From Candidatus Roizmanbacteria bacterium (lineage in GTDB: Bacteria; Patescibacteriota; Microgenomatia; UBA1406; GWC2-37-13), in NCBI GenBank assembly GCA_016215445.1, contig JACRJL010000003.1, positions 466,924 to 530,923 of the forward strand: 64,000 nucleotides of DNA, written 5' to 3'. Positions 28,260 to 38,119 of this stretch are shown piece by piece. Positions within the stretch are counted from its first letter, which is position 1, and the number at the start of each line of letters is the position of its first letter. The position numbers and the translations under genes were made by a program. The notes under the pieces are model-generated. The model did no database searches. It saw nothing but the letters and a program-made list of their open reading frames with translations, and was not told the DNA's origin.

Positions 28260-28799
28260 ATGAAGACGTTTATCGTTGCTCTAATATTTTTCTTACTAGG
28301 TTTTGGTGCTTATTGGGGTTACGGAAAATATCAGTCTTTGCTGAAAGAGAACCAGGAGTTAAAAAAGGCAGAAAAGTCTCTTCCAGTTTCAACAGAGGAG
28401 GAATCAATTCCGACCTCGACACCAAGTCCGACTGTCGGAATTGAGACAAAAGGAAAGATAGAAGGCACATTGGGTTATCCGGCCGAGGGTATTCCCGAAT
28501 TGGAAGTTTATGCCTTTAGCGTTTCAGACAATTCAAAATACTTCATGATAAAAACTTTTGTAAATCAAAGCCAATTTACAATCAAGGATGTTGATCCAGG
28601 CAACTACTATGTAGTGGCATATCCGATAAAGTACGGAGGTCTGTCAGGCGCCTATTCCAAAGCCGTAGCCTGTGGTCTTTCTGTTGAATGTACGGATCAT
28701 TCTCTGATTTCAATTAAAGTTAGTTCAGGAGAAATTACCACTGGTGTTGAGGTCAAGGATTGGTATGCTCCGGAGGGAACTTTTCCAGCAAAGCCTTAA
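28260..28799 (+). CDS. Membrane-anchored protein with carboxypeptidase-regulatory-like beta domain
   Basis: N-terminal TM, then IEGTLGYPAEGIPELEVYAF...FTIKDVDPGNYYVVAYP. Confidence 0.55.
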   Translation: MKTFIVALIFFLLGFGAYWGYGKYQSLLKENQELKKAEKSLPVSTEEESIPTSTPSPTVGIETKGKIEGTLGYPAEGIPELEVYAFSVSDNSKYFMIKTFVNQSQFTIKDVDPGNYYVVAYPIKYGGLSGAYSKAVACGLSVECTDHSLISIKVSSGEITTGVEVKDWYAPEGTFPAKP

Positions 28800-28805
28800 T
28801 TTTTT

Positions 28806-29894
28806 TCAGCTCACCAACTGTTTTGTTAAAGGGATACTTTTTAAGAGGTTTACAGTAAAGTAAGAGAGAAAAAAAACAATAATAATCTTCAAAATAAGAA
28901 AAAACCATAAAGGTGAAAGTATTTTGTCAATCCTTAGACCGGCAAATTTATCTGCTAAATCTATGAAAATCGGATGGATAAGGTAAATTCCAAAAATTAC
29001 TGAAGAAAGATGTATTACTGCTTTTTCCGAAAATCGGTTTAATTTTCCAGCAAAATCAGTACTGACAAATATTAAGAACAAAGATACTGTCATCAAGACA
29101 ATAAAAGGGCTGAACGGGCCGAAGAAATACTGATTAAAACCTTTTGACCATAAGAAAGACACTTTTGAGTTATCGAGATCCGTTGTCAAGAAATTAAAGA
29201 TGCCGTTAGCAATCGCACTGAAGGCAAAAACGCCGACGAGTAATTTTTTTTTGTTAAAAAAAATTCTTTTTTCAACTAAAAAATACCCGGCGCAATAATA
29301 ACCGATATAAAGCAAAGACTTAGTTAAAATGTTTTCTTTGTAAGCGGAAAAAGGAAAGAACAAATTTATTAATGTAACGGTGATACTAAAAAGAAAAGTA
29401 AGCACTAAAAAGTATTTTTGATTCTGAACGGTTGATTTCTTAAAAAAACTGCTTAGAAGGGGAGTCAAAAGGCTTAATTCCAGAATTATGACCAAAAAAT
29501 ACAAATGAGTATTGGTGCTGTTTAAAAAATCCCTGAGACTCGAGACAAGATTAAGTTTGGCGCCGAAAAACCAGTAGGGCCAGAAAAAGAAAAAAACTGT
29601 CCAAAAAACAAAGGGTAGTATGAGACGAAAAAAACGTTTTGTTAAAAAAGCAAAAAGGTTGTTTTCTCTATAACGCGAAATTATCAGATAGCCGCTTATC
29701 ATCACAAAAAGCGGAACAGAGATACGAGCGGTCGAATTTATATAGTTGGCAATAAACCAAGTGATTCCGCCGAAGATGTTTTTATAACCGACAAAAGAGT
29801 CGCTGACATGAATTGAGACGACAGCCAGTCCGGCGAGAATTCTTAATATGTCAAGGCTGATAATTCTATTCGAGGTATTTTTTGATATTTTCAT
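28806..29894 (-). CDS. Acyltransferase family 3 membrane protein
   Basis: ISLDILRILAGLAVVSIHVSDSF; multi-TM; FGIYLIHPIFIDL. Confidence 0.85.
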   Translation of the reverse strand: MKISKNTSNRIISLDILRILAGLAVVSIHVSDSFVGYKNIFGGITWFIANYINSTARISVPLFVMISGYLIISRYRENNLFAFLTKRFFRLILPFVFWTVFFFFWPYWFFGAKLNLVSSLRDFLNSTNTHLYFLVIILELSLLTPLLSSFFKKSTVQNQKYFLVLTFLFSITVTLINLFFPFSAYKENILTKSLLYIGYYCAGYFLVEKRIFFNKKKLLVGVFAFSAIANGIFNFLTTDLDNSKVSFLWSKGFNQYFFGPFSPFIVLMTVSLFLIFVSTDFAGKLNRFSEKAVIHLSSVIFGIYLIHPIFIDLADKFAGLRIDKILSPLWFFLILKIIIVFFLSYFTVNLLKSIPLTKQLVS

Positions 29895-30828
29895 TGTGCT
29901 CTTCTATTGTTTTTTCGTAGTGCATATTGGTATTTTTATCAGACATATAGTACCAATAAGGCGTATTTCTATCAGCTTCAACGACTGCCGTTATAGATGT
30001 CAAGCCTGGATTGGAAATAGGGGTCGGTGGAAGGCCCTTATTTTTGTAAGAATTGAAGGGAGAATCAATCTCCAGGTCGTCAAACGAAAGTACTTTTTTC
30101 CACCAGCTTTTTTCTCCAGCTTGATAACCTAAAGCATATTGGATTGTAGCATCAACCTGTAAAGGCCAGTCTGCATCCAATCTCTTCAAAAGTATTCCTG
30201 CGACGATTTTTTTATCTGCTTCGTGTTTTGCCTCTTTTTCAACAATCGAAGCGAGAGTGAGAACTTCTTTTTCAGATAGTCCTTTGAGATTGGCTTTTTG
30301 TTTCATATCCTCTGTAAATTTTTGCTCATAATTATTTTTCAAGATTGAGATTACACTTCCGGCAGTAGCGTCTTTAGGCATCAAATAAGTATCTGGAAAA
30401 AGATATCCTTCTTCGGCATTTTGGATGAATTCTACTTCCGGTATCTCCAACCTGTTTCCTATTATCTGTGCCATTTCTTCTTTTCTCGTTCCTTCAATCA
30501 AAGTCACCCAAACGTCTAAGGTGCCATGGGTAAGATTTTTGGCAATCTCATAGGCATTCATAGAAGGAGAAAGGCGAAAATCACCAGCTTGGATGCTTCT
30601 TTCCAATCCAAGTTGTTTAACAGCCAGGTAAAAGACGAGCTTGCTCCGGATTAGGTCTTCTTTATCCAGGTTGTCGACTATTTTTTGCAAAGGGTCGCCC
30701 GGGCTTATAACAAAGATTTTTGTCGAGCTGTCTGTTTTATTAAAAGGGAGGGTTCCTTGCCTGTAAAAAAGGTAAGCAAATAACCCAAGAAATAAAAGGA
30801 TAAAAAAAGCCACAGTTTCTTTTTTCAT
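29866..30828 (-). CDS. mltG: Endolytic murein transglycosylase MltG
   Basis: EGYLFPDTYLMPKDATAGSVISIL, LASIVEKEAKHEADKKIVAGILLKRL, SPFNSYKNKGLPPTPISNPGLTSI. Confidence 0.95.
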   Translation of the reverse strand: MKKETVAFFILLFLGLFAYLFYRQGTLPFNKTDSSTKIFVISPGDPLQKIVDNLDKEDLIRSKLVFYLAVKQLGLERSIQAGDFRLSPSMNAYEIAKNLTHGTLDVWVTLIEGTRKEEMAQIIGNRLEIPEVEFIQNAEEGYLFPDTYLMPKDATAGSVISILKNNYEQKFTEDMKQKANLKGLSEKEVLTLASIVEKEAKHEADKKIVAGILLKRLDADWPLQVDATIQYALGYQAGEKSWWKKVLSFDDLEIDSPFNSYKNKGLPPTPISNPGLTSITAVVEADRNTPYWYYMSDKNTNMHYEKTIEEHNENIKKYLE

Positions 30829-32097
30829 TTATTTTTCAATTGTAAAAATTGGTAAATTCTTTAAAGTTACTTCTCCTTCTTTTAATCGATATTTATCACT
30901 TGAATAAATAATAAGCATTGCTTCTCCCTTGTCGACATTGTGATCAAGCTTTTTCAAGAGATAAATGCCGGCCTGTTTGTCTTTCGGCGCCCCCAAAACT
31001 TTGGCGACAGTATTTAAATTATAATTGTTAATATCTTTAATTCTACCAGAAACAGTTGATTCTATCTCTTTTTTGAAGTGGGCTAGTTTTAAACTACGCC
31101 AAGAGATATTTTTATCTCCTTTTTGGGCGGCAACGATTTCCCTGAATTTTTTTAAAGCCAATCCTGATTCGAGAATTTTTCTCGCCTCGTCTTCTCCGTT
31201 TTTTTTAATTTTCTTTTGTTTATAGCAAAGGTCGAGGAGCATGCCGCTCAATCGGACAGCTTTTGCTTCAAGCCGAAGCGGCCTGTCCTTGTGTTGCTCG
31301 AGAACGTATAAGACATCTCGGGCTTCAAGGATAGGTCCAATTCCCCGGCCAGCTGGTTCGAGCATCTCATTAATGTCGACAACAGATTTAATTTTAAAAT
31401 GATTTGCCAAGTCTGTAAATTTTTTGGCAACTTTTTCCGCGTCGCTGAAGTGGCGGATTTTAGCGGTTTTACCATAAGGTAAGTCGAGAGCTAAATGGGT
31501 TGTGCCGGCCGCAACTTTTTTTGCCATCACTGAAATGATTATCTTATCGAAAGACTCAAAAGACAGTGGTTCTTCAACTCTGATTATGATGTCGTCGGCC
31601 GGAGCAATTCCAAGCCTTCCATTCCAGGCGACGCAGCCGCCAACTTTATCAACTATTTTCTTGATTTCATCAGGAGTGAATTCAACCGAAGCAATCGATT
31701 CCATGACATCGGCAGTCCCGGCAGGAGTGGTGATGGCGCGGGACGAAATTTTCGGGATCTTGAAACCGGCGGCGGCAATAATGGGAACTAATATCATAGT
31801 TGTTCTTGTTCCGGCGATGCCGCCTACCGAATGTTTGTCAGCAACAATGCCTTTGAATTTGAGTTTGTTTCCTGTTTCGACCATTGCCTTAGTAAAATGA
31901 AAAAGTTCAGTAGGGCTATAGCCTTCCCGGAAAGAAGAGGCGACAAAATAGGTTGTTAAGATGTCAGTCAGTTTTTCATGGGCAATTTCATCCATGATTG
32001 CATATATTTCCCTATAAGAAAGCTGTTTTCCTAAAAGCTTTTTTTGGATGGCTTTTATAGCTAACATTTTTTCATCGTCTTCGTTTGCATTATTCAT
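30829..32097 (-). CDS. Thymidine/AMP phosphorylase family protein, AMP-phosphorylase-like and N-terminally short
   Basis: KHSVGGIAGTRTTMILVPIIAAAGFKIPKISSRAITTPAGTADVMES...GRLGIAPADDI. Confidence 0.85.
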   Translation of the reverse strand: MNNANEDDEKMLAIKAIQKKLLGKQLSYREIYAIMDEIAHEKLTDILTTYFVASSFREGYSPTELFHFTKAMVETGNKLKFKGIVADKHSVGGIAGTRTTMILVPIIAAAGFKIPKISSRAITTPAGTADVMESIASVEFTPDEIKKIVDKVGGCVAWNGRLGIAPADDIIIRVEEPLSFESFDKIIISVMAKKVAAGTTHLALDLPYGKTAKIRHFSDAEKVAKKFTDLANHFKIKSVVDINEMLEPAGRGIGPILEARDVLYVLEQHKDRPLRLEAKAVRLSGMLLDLCYKQKKIKKNGEDEARKILESGLALKKFREIVAAQKGDKNISWRSLKLAHFKKEIESTVSGRIKDINNYNLNTVAKVLGAPKDKQAGIYLLKKLDHNVDKGEAMLIIYSSDKYRLKEGEVTLKNLPIFTIEK

Positions 32098-33727
32098 ATT
32101 GGGTATAAAGTTCGGTAATTTTCTTTTGATATTCTCTTGCTTTAATCATAAGGCGGCTCACGAGATAAATCTCTTTAAGATCTATTATCCAGCCTATAAA
32201 TAAATATAGACTGATAAAGACTAAAAAAGTAACGGCGAGAAGAAAAAAGACGTTGATTGTAAATGAGGTATCAAAGATTAGGCCGTCGAGGAGTCGCATT
32301 AACGAATAAGAAAAAGCCGCAGCAATGCCTCCGGAAAATCCCATTTTAAAAAGTTCGCTTGTAAGAAAGGAAAAATTAAATCCGGATATTTTTTTCGACA
32401 AGATCATAAAGAGTAAAACACTGTTAAAGATAATAGCTACAGAAAATGAAATTGCCAATGACCAGATAGGGAAGTGAAAGTAAAAAACAAAGATAAGACT
32501 CAAAATTGTGTTAATGGCGATAGAAATAATACTAATATAAAAAGGCGTACGACTGTCCATGGCGGCATAAAAACAACGAGTGAGAAGATAGTAAACTGAA
32601 TGAAAAGGAAGAGATAAGGAAAAATAAGAAAGAGTTACAGCTGTCTGCACAGTTGCTTCCCAATCAAATTTTTGTCCTCCGAAGAAAAGTCGGATTAAAG
32701 GGGTTCTGGCAAAAACAAAAAAAACCGCCAACGGGATCGTCAGGAAAAACAGATTGAGAACAGAATCGGTAATAATTTTTTTGAATTCCTCGAAACGTTT
32801 TTCTTGATAAATTTCCGTTAAATAAGGAAGAGAGGCTTGGCCGAATGCAATTCCGATCACGGAAACAGGCAGGAGCTGTAAATGTTGGGCCAGATAGAAA
32901 ACAGTGTAGGCGCCTCCGCCCAAGAGCGTCGCCAAAGTGAGGTCTATCGTGGCATCTATTTGAGCGACAATAACAGTAAAAGCACGCGGGATGACAAGTC
33001 TAACAAATTCAAAAAGTGCTTTGGATTTTTTTAAGACAAAACGGTAAGAAAAGCCCGAATTTAACAAAAGCGGCAGTTGGATAACTAACATTAATATGGC
33101 ACCGGCGACTACTCCCCAGATAGGCGCTGTTAAAAAAAGTCCTTTATAAAAAACCACAGTGACAACAATAATTGCCAGGTTATAAATGATAGGTGCCAAA
33201 GCCGGAAGGAAAAAAGTCTTATTGGCTTGGCCGATACCGGTGAGAAAATTGCCTGCCACCAAGAAAGGAAGTTGGCCGAGAAGAAGAAGACGTGAAAAGT
33301 AAGTAATTCTTTCTATTTTTACCAGGTCATATCCAGGAGTCAAAACAGGTATAAGTCTATCAAGAAAAAAACTAATTATAATTATAAAAATAGTCAGTAT
33401 GATAAAAATGAGATTGATGATAGAGGAGATATTGACGGCAAGTTCTTCCTTATTTTCTTTAAATTTCAAATAGATTGGAATGAAAGTAGAAGTTAAAGCT
33501 CCTGTTATAAGGACTTCGAAAATGAGGTCGGGGATGCGGAAGGAGGCAAAAAAAATGTCGAGTTCCTCTTTGTTAAAATAGCCGGCCAGGATACGGTAAC
33601 GGAAAAATCCGGAAAAGCGGGCAAGAATAATCATGAAAGAAATCAAGATAGCAGAAGAAAAAATGCTTTTTTGTTTAGAAAAAATGAAATTGGAAGTTGT
33701 CTTAATAAATCGCTCCATCAGGTTCAT
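32090..33727 (-). CDS. murJ: Lipid II flippase MurJ (MviN)
   Basis: Multi-TM; FSGFFRYRILAGYFNKEELDIFFASFRIPDLIFEVLITGALTSTFIPIYLKF. Confidence 0.93.
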   Translation of the reverse strand: MNLMERFIKTTSNFIFSKQKSIFSSAILISFMIILARFSGFFRYRILAGYFNKEELDIFFASFRIPDLIFEVLITGALTSTFIPIYLKFKENKEELAVNISSIINLIFIILTIFIIIISFFLDRLIPVLTPGYDLVKIERITYFSRLLLLGQLPFLVAGNFLTGIGQANKTFFLPALAPIIYNLAIIVVTVVFYKGLFLTAPIWGVVAGAILMLVIQLPLLLNSGFSYRFVLKKSKALFEFVRLVIPRAFTVIVAQIDATIDLTLATLLGGGAYTVFYLAQHLQLLPVSVIGIAFGQASLPYLTEIYQEKRFEEFKKIITDSVLNLFFLTIPLAVFFVFARTPLIRLFFGGQKFDWEATVQTAVTLSYFSLSLPFHSVYYLLTRCFYAAMDSRTPFYISIISIAINTILSLIFVFYFHFPIWSLAISFSVAIIFNSVLLFMILSKKISGFNFSFLTSELFKMGFSGGIAAAFSYSLMRLLDGLIFDTSFTINVFFLLAVTFLVFISLYLFIGWIIDLKEIYLVSRLMIKAREYQKKITELYTQYE

Positions 33728-33746
33728 TATATATCATATTTTCCCC

Positions 33747-33775
33747 TTGACACAAGGCAAAAAATGGTGTGTAAT
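33747..33775 (+). promoter_or_regulatory. mraZ/dcw promoter TTGACA-N17-TGTAAT
   Basis: -35 at 33747-33752, -10 at 33770-33775, exact 17-nt spacer. Confidence 0.65.
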
Positions 33776-33800
33776 GGATAGTATATGGTGTTTTTTGGTG
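33765..33800 (+). promoter_or_regulatory. Putative MraZ operator: four phased TGG repeats
   Basis: TGG at 33765, 33775, 33786 and 33796 (10/11/10 spacing) over the -10 and first codons of mraZ. Confidence 0.6.
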
Positions 33801-34186
33801 AGTACCAAGTAAACTTGTCCGGCTCTGGTCGGTTTCTTCTGCCGAAAAGAATCAGGGAATTCCTTAAAGGCAATATATTTGTTCTCACAAAAGGTTTTGA
33901 CAACAGTTTAGCTGGTTATGATAAGGAAGATTGGGAAAGAAGAACGTCTGGTTTGCTCAATCCGTCGCCTTTACAACAGGCTGATTTAAAAGAAAGAAGA
34001 GAAATTTTTTCTGCCTTAAGTTATCTGGAAATTGATGAACAAGGTAGATTTGTTATACCGAAAAATTTACTGATTTATGCCAGTTTGAAAGAGGAAGCAG
34101 TTATTATAGGCGTCGGTGACCATTTTGAGATTTGGAGTCCGGAAAAATGGAAAGAATACAATAGAAAATCTAAGGCTAAAAATTAA
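33785..34186 (+). CDS. mraZ: Transcriptional regulator MraZ
   Basis: FFGEYQVNLSGSGRFLLPKRIREFL; EIDEQGRFVIPKNL: two AbrB-like half domains. Confidence 0.93.
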   Translation: MVFFGEYQVNLSGSGRFLLPKRIREFLKGNIFVLTKGFDNSLAGYDKEDWERRTSGLLNPSPLQQADLKERREIFSALSYLEIDEQGRFVIPKNLLIYASLKEEAVIIGVGDHFEIWSPEKWKEYNRKSKAKN

Positions 34187-34996
34187 ATGCATACGCCAGT
34201 ACTTTTACAACAAGCGATTGAAAGATTGAATATAAAAAAAGGCGGTTCTTACATTGATGCCACGTTCGGCGAGGGAGGCTATTCAAGAGAAATATTGCGT
34301 CTTGGTGGAAAAGTGTTGGCGATTGATTTGGACGAAGATCAGTTAAAGAGTTTCCGGGTTAACGGGTTAACGGGTTTAAAGTTGATTCAAGGTAACTTTG
34401 CCGACATAGAAAATATCGCCAAAGAAAAAAATTTTTATCCGGTTGATGGAGTAGTTTTCGATCTGGGTTTATCGATGAATCAGTTAGACCATTTGGGACG
34501 GGGGTTTTCTTTCAAAAAACTCGAAGAACCACTTGATATGAGATTGGATCCGGAAGATGAGATGACAGCCCGGGATTTGGTAAAAAAATCATCCAAGGAA
34601 GATCTGTATCAAATCCTGGCTAGAAATTCCGAAGAGCTTAATTCAAGACTGATCGCCGATCAAATTAAGTCAACAAGAAAGATGAACACGGTTGGGGATT
34701 TGATCTATGCGATTGACCGAGCTGGTTTCAAGAATCAGTCCGTTTATGCCAGGATTTTCCAAGCTTTACGAATAGAAGTAAACAATGAGTTTGATAATTT
34801 AAAAAAAGGTTTAGTAGGAGTTGTCAAGATCACAAAGAAAGAGGGGAGAATCGTTATTATTTCCTTTCATTCGCTTGAGGATAGAATTATTAAAAATTTT
34901 GTCAGGAACAATCAACTTAAATTTCTAGAAAAAAAACCAGTTAGGGGCGTCCGACCGTTTGAGCGGAGTGCCAAGTTAAGAACTATTGTTATATGA
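34187..34996 (+). CDS. rsmH: 16S rRNA (cytosine1402-N4)-methyltransferase RsmH
   Basis: HTPVLLQQAIERL, YIDATFGEGGYSREIL, DGVVFDLGLSMNQLDHLGRGFSF, IISFHSLEDRIIKNF. Confidence 0.96.
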   Translation: MHTPVLLQQAIERLNIKKGGSYIDATFGEGGYSREILRLGGKVLAIDLDEDQLKSFRVNGLTGLKLIQGNFADIENIAKEKNFYPVDGVVFDLGLSMNQLDHLGRGFSFKKLEEPLDMRLDPEDEMTARDLVKKSSKEDLYQILARNSEELNSRLIADQIKSTRKMNTVGDLIYAIDRAGFKNQSVYARIFQALRIEVNNEFDNLKKGLVGVVKITKKEGRIVIISFHSLEDRIIKNFVRNNQLKFLEKKPVRGVRPFERSAKLRTIVI

Positions 34997-35274
34997 GAAA
35001 CTTTATTAAATCGTCAATTGGGTTTGTGATGCTGGGTTTATTAGTCGCTAATATTTTTTTGTTTTACTCATCGATAAAACTGGGTACGGATATTTCGACT
35101 TTTGAAACGAAGACTCAAAAAATCCACCACGAAAATGTCAACTTGGAAAAAGAGCTATCATATCTCAGTTCCCTTCAATACGCCCAAAAATTAGCAAAAC
35201 AACTGGTTTTTACAAAAAAATCATCGCCTAGTTATTTAGAGAAATTAATTTACGCTTTTGTTCCCAATCAATGA
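34993..35274 (+). CDS. Small bitopic FtsL-like protein
   Basis: One N-terminal TM plus heptad-like region, in the ftsL position between rsmH and ftsI. Confidence 0.6.
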   Translation: MRNFIKSSIGFVMLGLLVANIFLFYSSIKLGTDISTFETKTQKIHHENVNLEKELSYLSSLQYAQKLAKQLVFTKKSSPSYLEKLIYAFVPNQ

Positions 35275-36929
35275 AGACAAAGTTGTTGTTTACAGGTTTT
35301 TTGGTTTTGTATCTATTAATAATCATCAAACTTTTTTATCTGCAGATAATCTCGCCGCTCAAGATCAACCAGGATTTGTATCTGAAATCGCAAAAACTGA
35401 ACCCCGAACGAGGTAAAATATTCGACCGAAACCTTACTCCTCTTGCTTTAAATCAAAACAGCTATCTTCTTTATCTGGAACCGAAGAAAATAAATGACAA
35501 GTTAAAACTGACCCGTTTTTTGAGCGAAAAACTTGATATGGAAGAAGCATCACTTGAGGCAAAAATTGATGAATCTAAGGATTGGATTTCGATTGTCTCG
35601 GGTATTGACGAAGACAAGAAAAAAGAAATTGAAGGCTTGAAAATTTCCGGTATAGGATTTGAGTCGCAAATGAAACGTTTTTACCCGGAAGCTTCTTTGT
35701 CTGCTCACCTTTTGGGATTTGTTGGAAAGGATAAAACAGGTGAAGGCACAGGGTATTTCGGTGTTGAAGGCTTTTATAATCAGGATTTGAACGGGCTACC
35801 CGGTCTTTTGGAATCGGAAAGAGACCTGGCTGGCCGTCCGATCTTTATCGGCGTACAAAACAAGGTCGATCCGGAAAACGGTCGGGATCTTGTTTTAACA
35901 ATAGATAAAACAGTTCAGGAAATTGCCAAAAAAAGATTATCTGAAGGGATTGAAAAATACCAAGCAAAGCAAGGTTGTGTCATTATCGCCGACCCCGGGA
36001 CAATGGCAATTTTGTCTTTGGTTTGTTTACCTGATTATGATCTAGACAAATACTTTCAGTTTTCCGAAGACTTTTTCAGAAATTCGACAGTATCAGATGT
36101 ATACGAGCCCGGCTCAATCTTTAAACCATTGATTATGGCCGCGGCAATCGAAGAAAAAAAAATAAAACCGCAGGATACCTATAATGAAACTGGACCTATC
36201 ACGGTAGGTGAATATAAGATAAAAACCTGGAATGATAAATATGAGGGAAAAATCTCGATGACGAGAATTCTGGAAAAATCTTCTAACGTAGGAATGGTTT
36301 ATATAGGAGAAAAGCTTGGAAAAGATAAAATTTATCAGTATCTTGAAAAATATGGCTTTGGAGAATCAACCGATATTGACTTGCAGGGGGAAAATTCCAG
36401 TTATTTAAAGCCTAAAGCAAATTGGTATTCTATAGATTTTTCTACTGTTACTTTTGGCCAGGGAATTGCTTTAACGCCTATACAGATGATCAGAGCTTTT
36501 GCTGCCCTTGTCAATGGAGGAAATTTAATGAAGCCTTACGTTGTTGATAAAATATTGTCGGCAAAAGAGGAAATAATAATAAAGCCAAAAATGGAAAGAA
36601 AAGTGATTTCCGATCTGACTTCCCAAATAATAAGAAAAATGCTTACCTCGACTGTGGAGAACGCCGAGGCTAAATGGGATAGGCCTCAAGGCTATAAAAT
36701 CGGCGGTAAAACCGGAACTGCCCAAGTGCCGATTCAAGGTCACTATGATCCTTCAAAAACCATTGCTTCGTTTATAGGTTTTGCTCCAGCTGATAAGCCA
36801 AAGTTTATTACCCTAGTTATGCTTAAAGAGCCGAAAACTTCGCCTTGGGGTTCAGAAACAGCCGCTCCGATCTTTTTTGAGATTGCAAAAGATCTTATAG
36901 TATACTATAGCATTACACCAAACCAATGA
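35271..36929 (+). CDS. ftsI: Class B penicillin-binding protein (FtsI/PBP2-like)
   Basis: YEPGSIFKPLIMAAAIEE (SxxK), SSNVGM (SxN), GGKTGTAQVP (KTG). Confidence 0.93.
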   Translation: MKTKLLFTGFLVLYLLIIIKLFYLQIISPLKINQDLYLKSQKLNPERGKIFDRNLTPLALNQNSYLLYLEPKKINDKLKLTRFLSEKLDMEEASLEAKIDESKDWISIVSGIDEDKKKEIEGLKISGIGFESQMKRFYPEASLSAHLLGFVGKDKTGEGTGYFGVEGFYNQDLNGLPGLLESERDLAGRPIFIGVQNKVDPENGRDLVLTIDKTVQEIAKKRLSEGIEKYQAKQGCVIIADPGTMAILSLVCLPDYDLDKYFQFSEDFFRNSTVSDVYEPGSIFKPLIMAAAIEEKKIKPQDTYNETGPITVGEYKIKTWNDKYEGKISMTRILEKSSNVGMVYIGEKLGKDKIYQYLEKYGFGESTDIDLQGENSSYLKPKANWYSIDFSTVTFGQGIALTPIQMIRAFAALVNGGNLMKPYVVDKILSAKEEIIIKPKMERKVISDLTSQIIRKMLTSTVENAEAKWDRPQGYKIGGKTGTAQVPIQGHYDPSKTIASFIGFAPADKPKFITLVMLKEPKTSPWGSETAAPIFFEIAKDLIVYYSITPNQ

Positions 36930-36967
36930 TAGTTTGTAAAGTTATAAAGTTATAAAGTTTATAAAGT

Positions 36968-38119
36968 ATGTGGCAGGATCTGAAAAATCTTTTTCATTTA
37001 GTTCAAGCAATTATTGCAAATATTTATTATCGTTTTCCGAGTAGAAGGTTAAAGGTTATAGGAGTGACCGGAACCGACGGCAAGACAACTACCACTCATT
37101 TGATCGCCCATATATTAAAAACCTTGGGTCACAAAGTATCCTATGTTTCCTCGGTTTATGCATCAATCGCCGGAAAGGAATATGACATTGGTTTTCATGT
37201 GACGACTCCTTCTCCGTTTGCGCTGCAAAAATTTCTCAAACAGTCAGCCGATAACGGAGATAGTTACTTTGTTTTGGAAACTACTTCCCATGCCCTTGAT
37301 CAAAACCGCGTCTGGGGAATCGAATTTGAAATTGGAGCCTTGACAAACGTTACTCATGAACACCTGGACTATCACAAAAATTATGAGGAATATTTTAAGG
37401 TAAAAGTAAAACTTTTGGATCGAGCCAAAGTAAGCGTTGTCAACGAAGACGATGAATCATACAACTATCTAAGTGAAAAGTTAAAAGTTAAAAGTCAAAA
37501 ATATAACTCGAAACTGAAAGCTTTAAACAAGTTGCCGTTATTGACTAAGTTCAATCAATATAACTATTCAGCCGCTTATACAGTAGGTCAAATTTTAGGC
37601 TTGGATGAAGAGTCAATGTTTAAGGCTATAAGTACATTTAAGTTACCTAAAGGTAGGTTAGAACTTGTTTACGACAAGGATTTTAAAGTTGTGATTGATT
37701 TTGCCCACACTCCAAATGCTTTTGAAAATTTACTTCCAGAAATAAGGGAAAAATATTTAAAAAAAGGTAGTCAACTGATCCATGTTTTTGGAGCGGCCGG
37801 ATTACGAGATTTTACCAAAAGGCCAATGATGGGTTTGGTGAGCAGTCTTTACGCCGACAGGATAATATTAACTGAAGAGGATTTTCGTACTGAAAAACCG
37901 GAAAAAATCTGCGAGCAGATCAGATCCGGGATCAAAAATGAAAAACCGGTCGAGGTCATCATAAATCGTGAACAGGCAATATTTAAAGCCGTGACAACAG
38001 CAAGAAAAGGGGACGTCGTGGTTTTGACAGGAAAATCTCATGAAAAAAGCCTCTGCAGAGGCAAGATAGAGTTTCCTTGGAGTGAACACGAAGCTGTGCA
38101 AAAAGCTCTAAATCTATGA
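36968..38119 (+). CDS. murE: MurE-like Mur ligase lacking most of the N-terminal domain
   Basis: GVTGTDGKTTTTHLIAHIL, ETTSHALDQNRV, TNVTHEHLDYHKNYEEYF, DFAHTPNAFENLL. Confidence 0.8.
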   Translation: MWQDLKNLFHLVQAIIANIYYRFPSRRLKVIGVTGTDGKTTTTHLIAHILKTLGHKVSYVSSVYASIAGKEYDIGFHVTTPSPFALQKFLKQSADNGDSYFVLETTSHALDQNRVWGIEFEIGALTNVTHEHLDYHKNYEEYFKVKVKLLDRAKVSVVNEDDESYNYLSEKLKVKSQKYNSKLKALNKLPLLTKFNQYNYSAAYTVGQILGLDEESMFKAISTFKLPKGRLELVYDKDFKVVIDFAHTPNAFENLLPEIREKYLKKGSQLIHVFGAAGLRDFTKRPMMGLVSSLYADRIILTEEDFRTEKPEKICEQIRSGIKNEKPVEVIINREQAIFKAVTTARKGDVVVLTGKSHEKSLCRGKIEFPWSEHEAVQKALNL

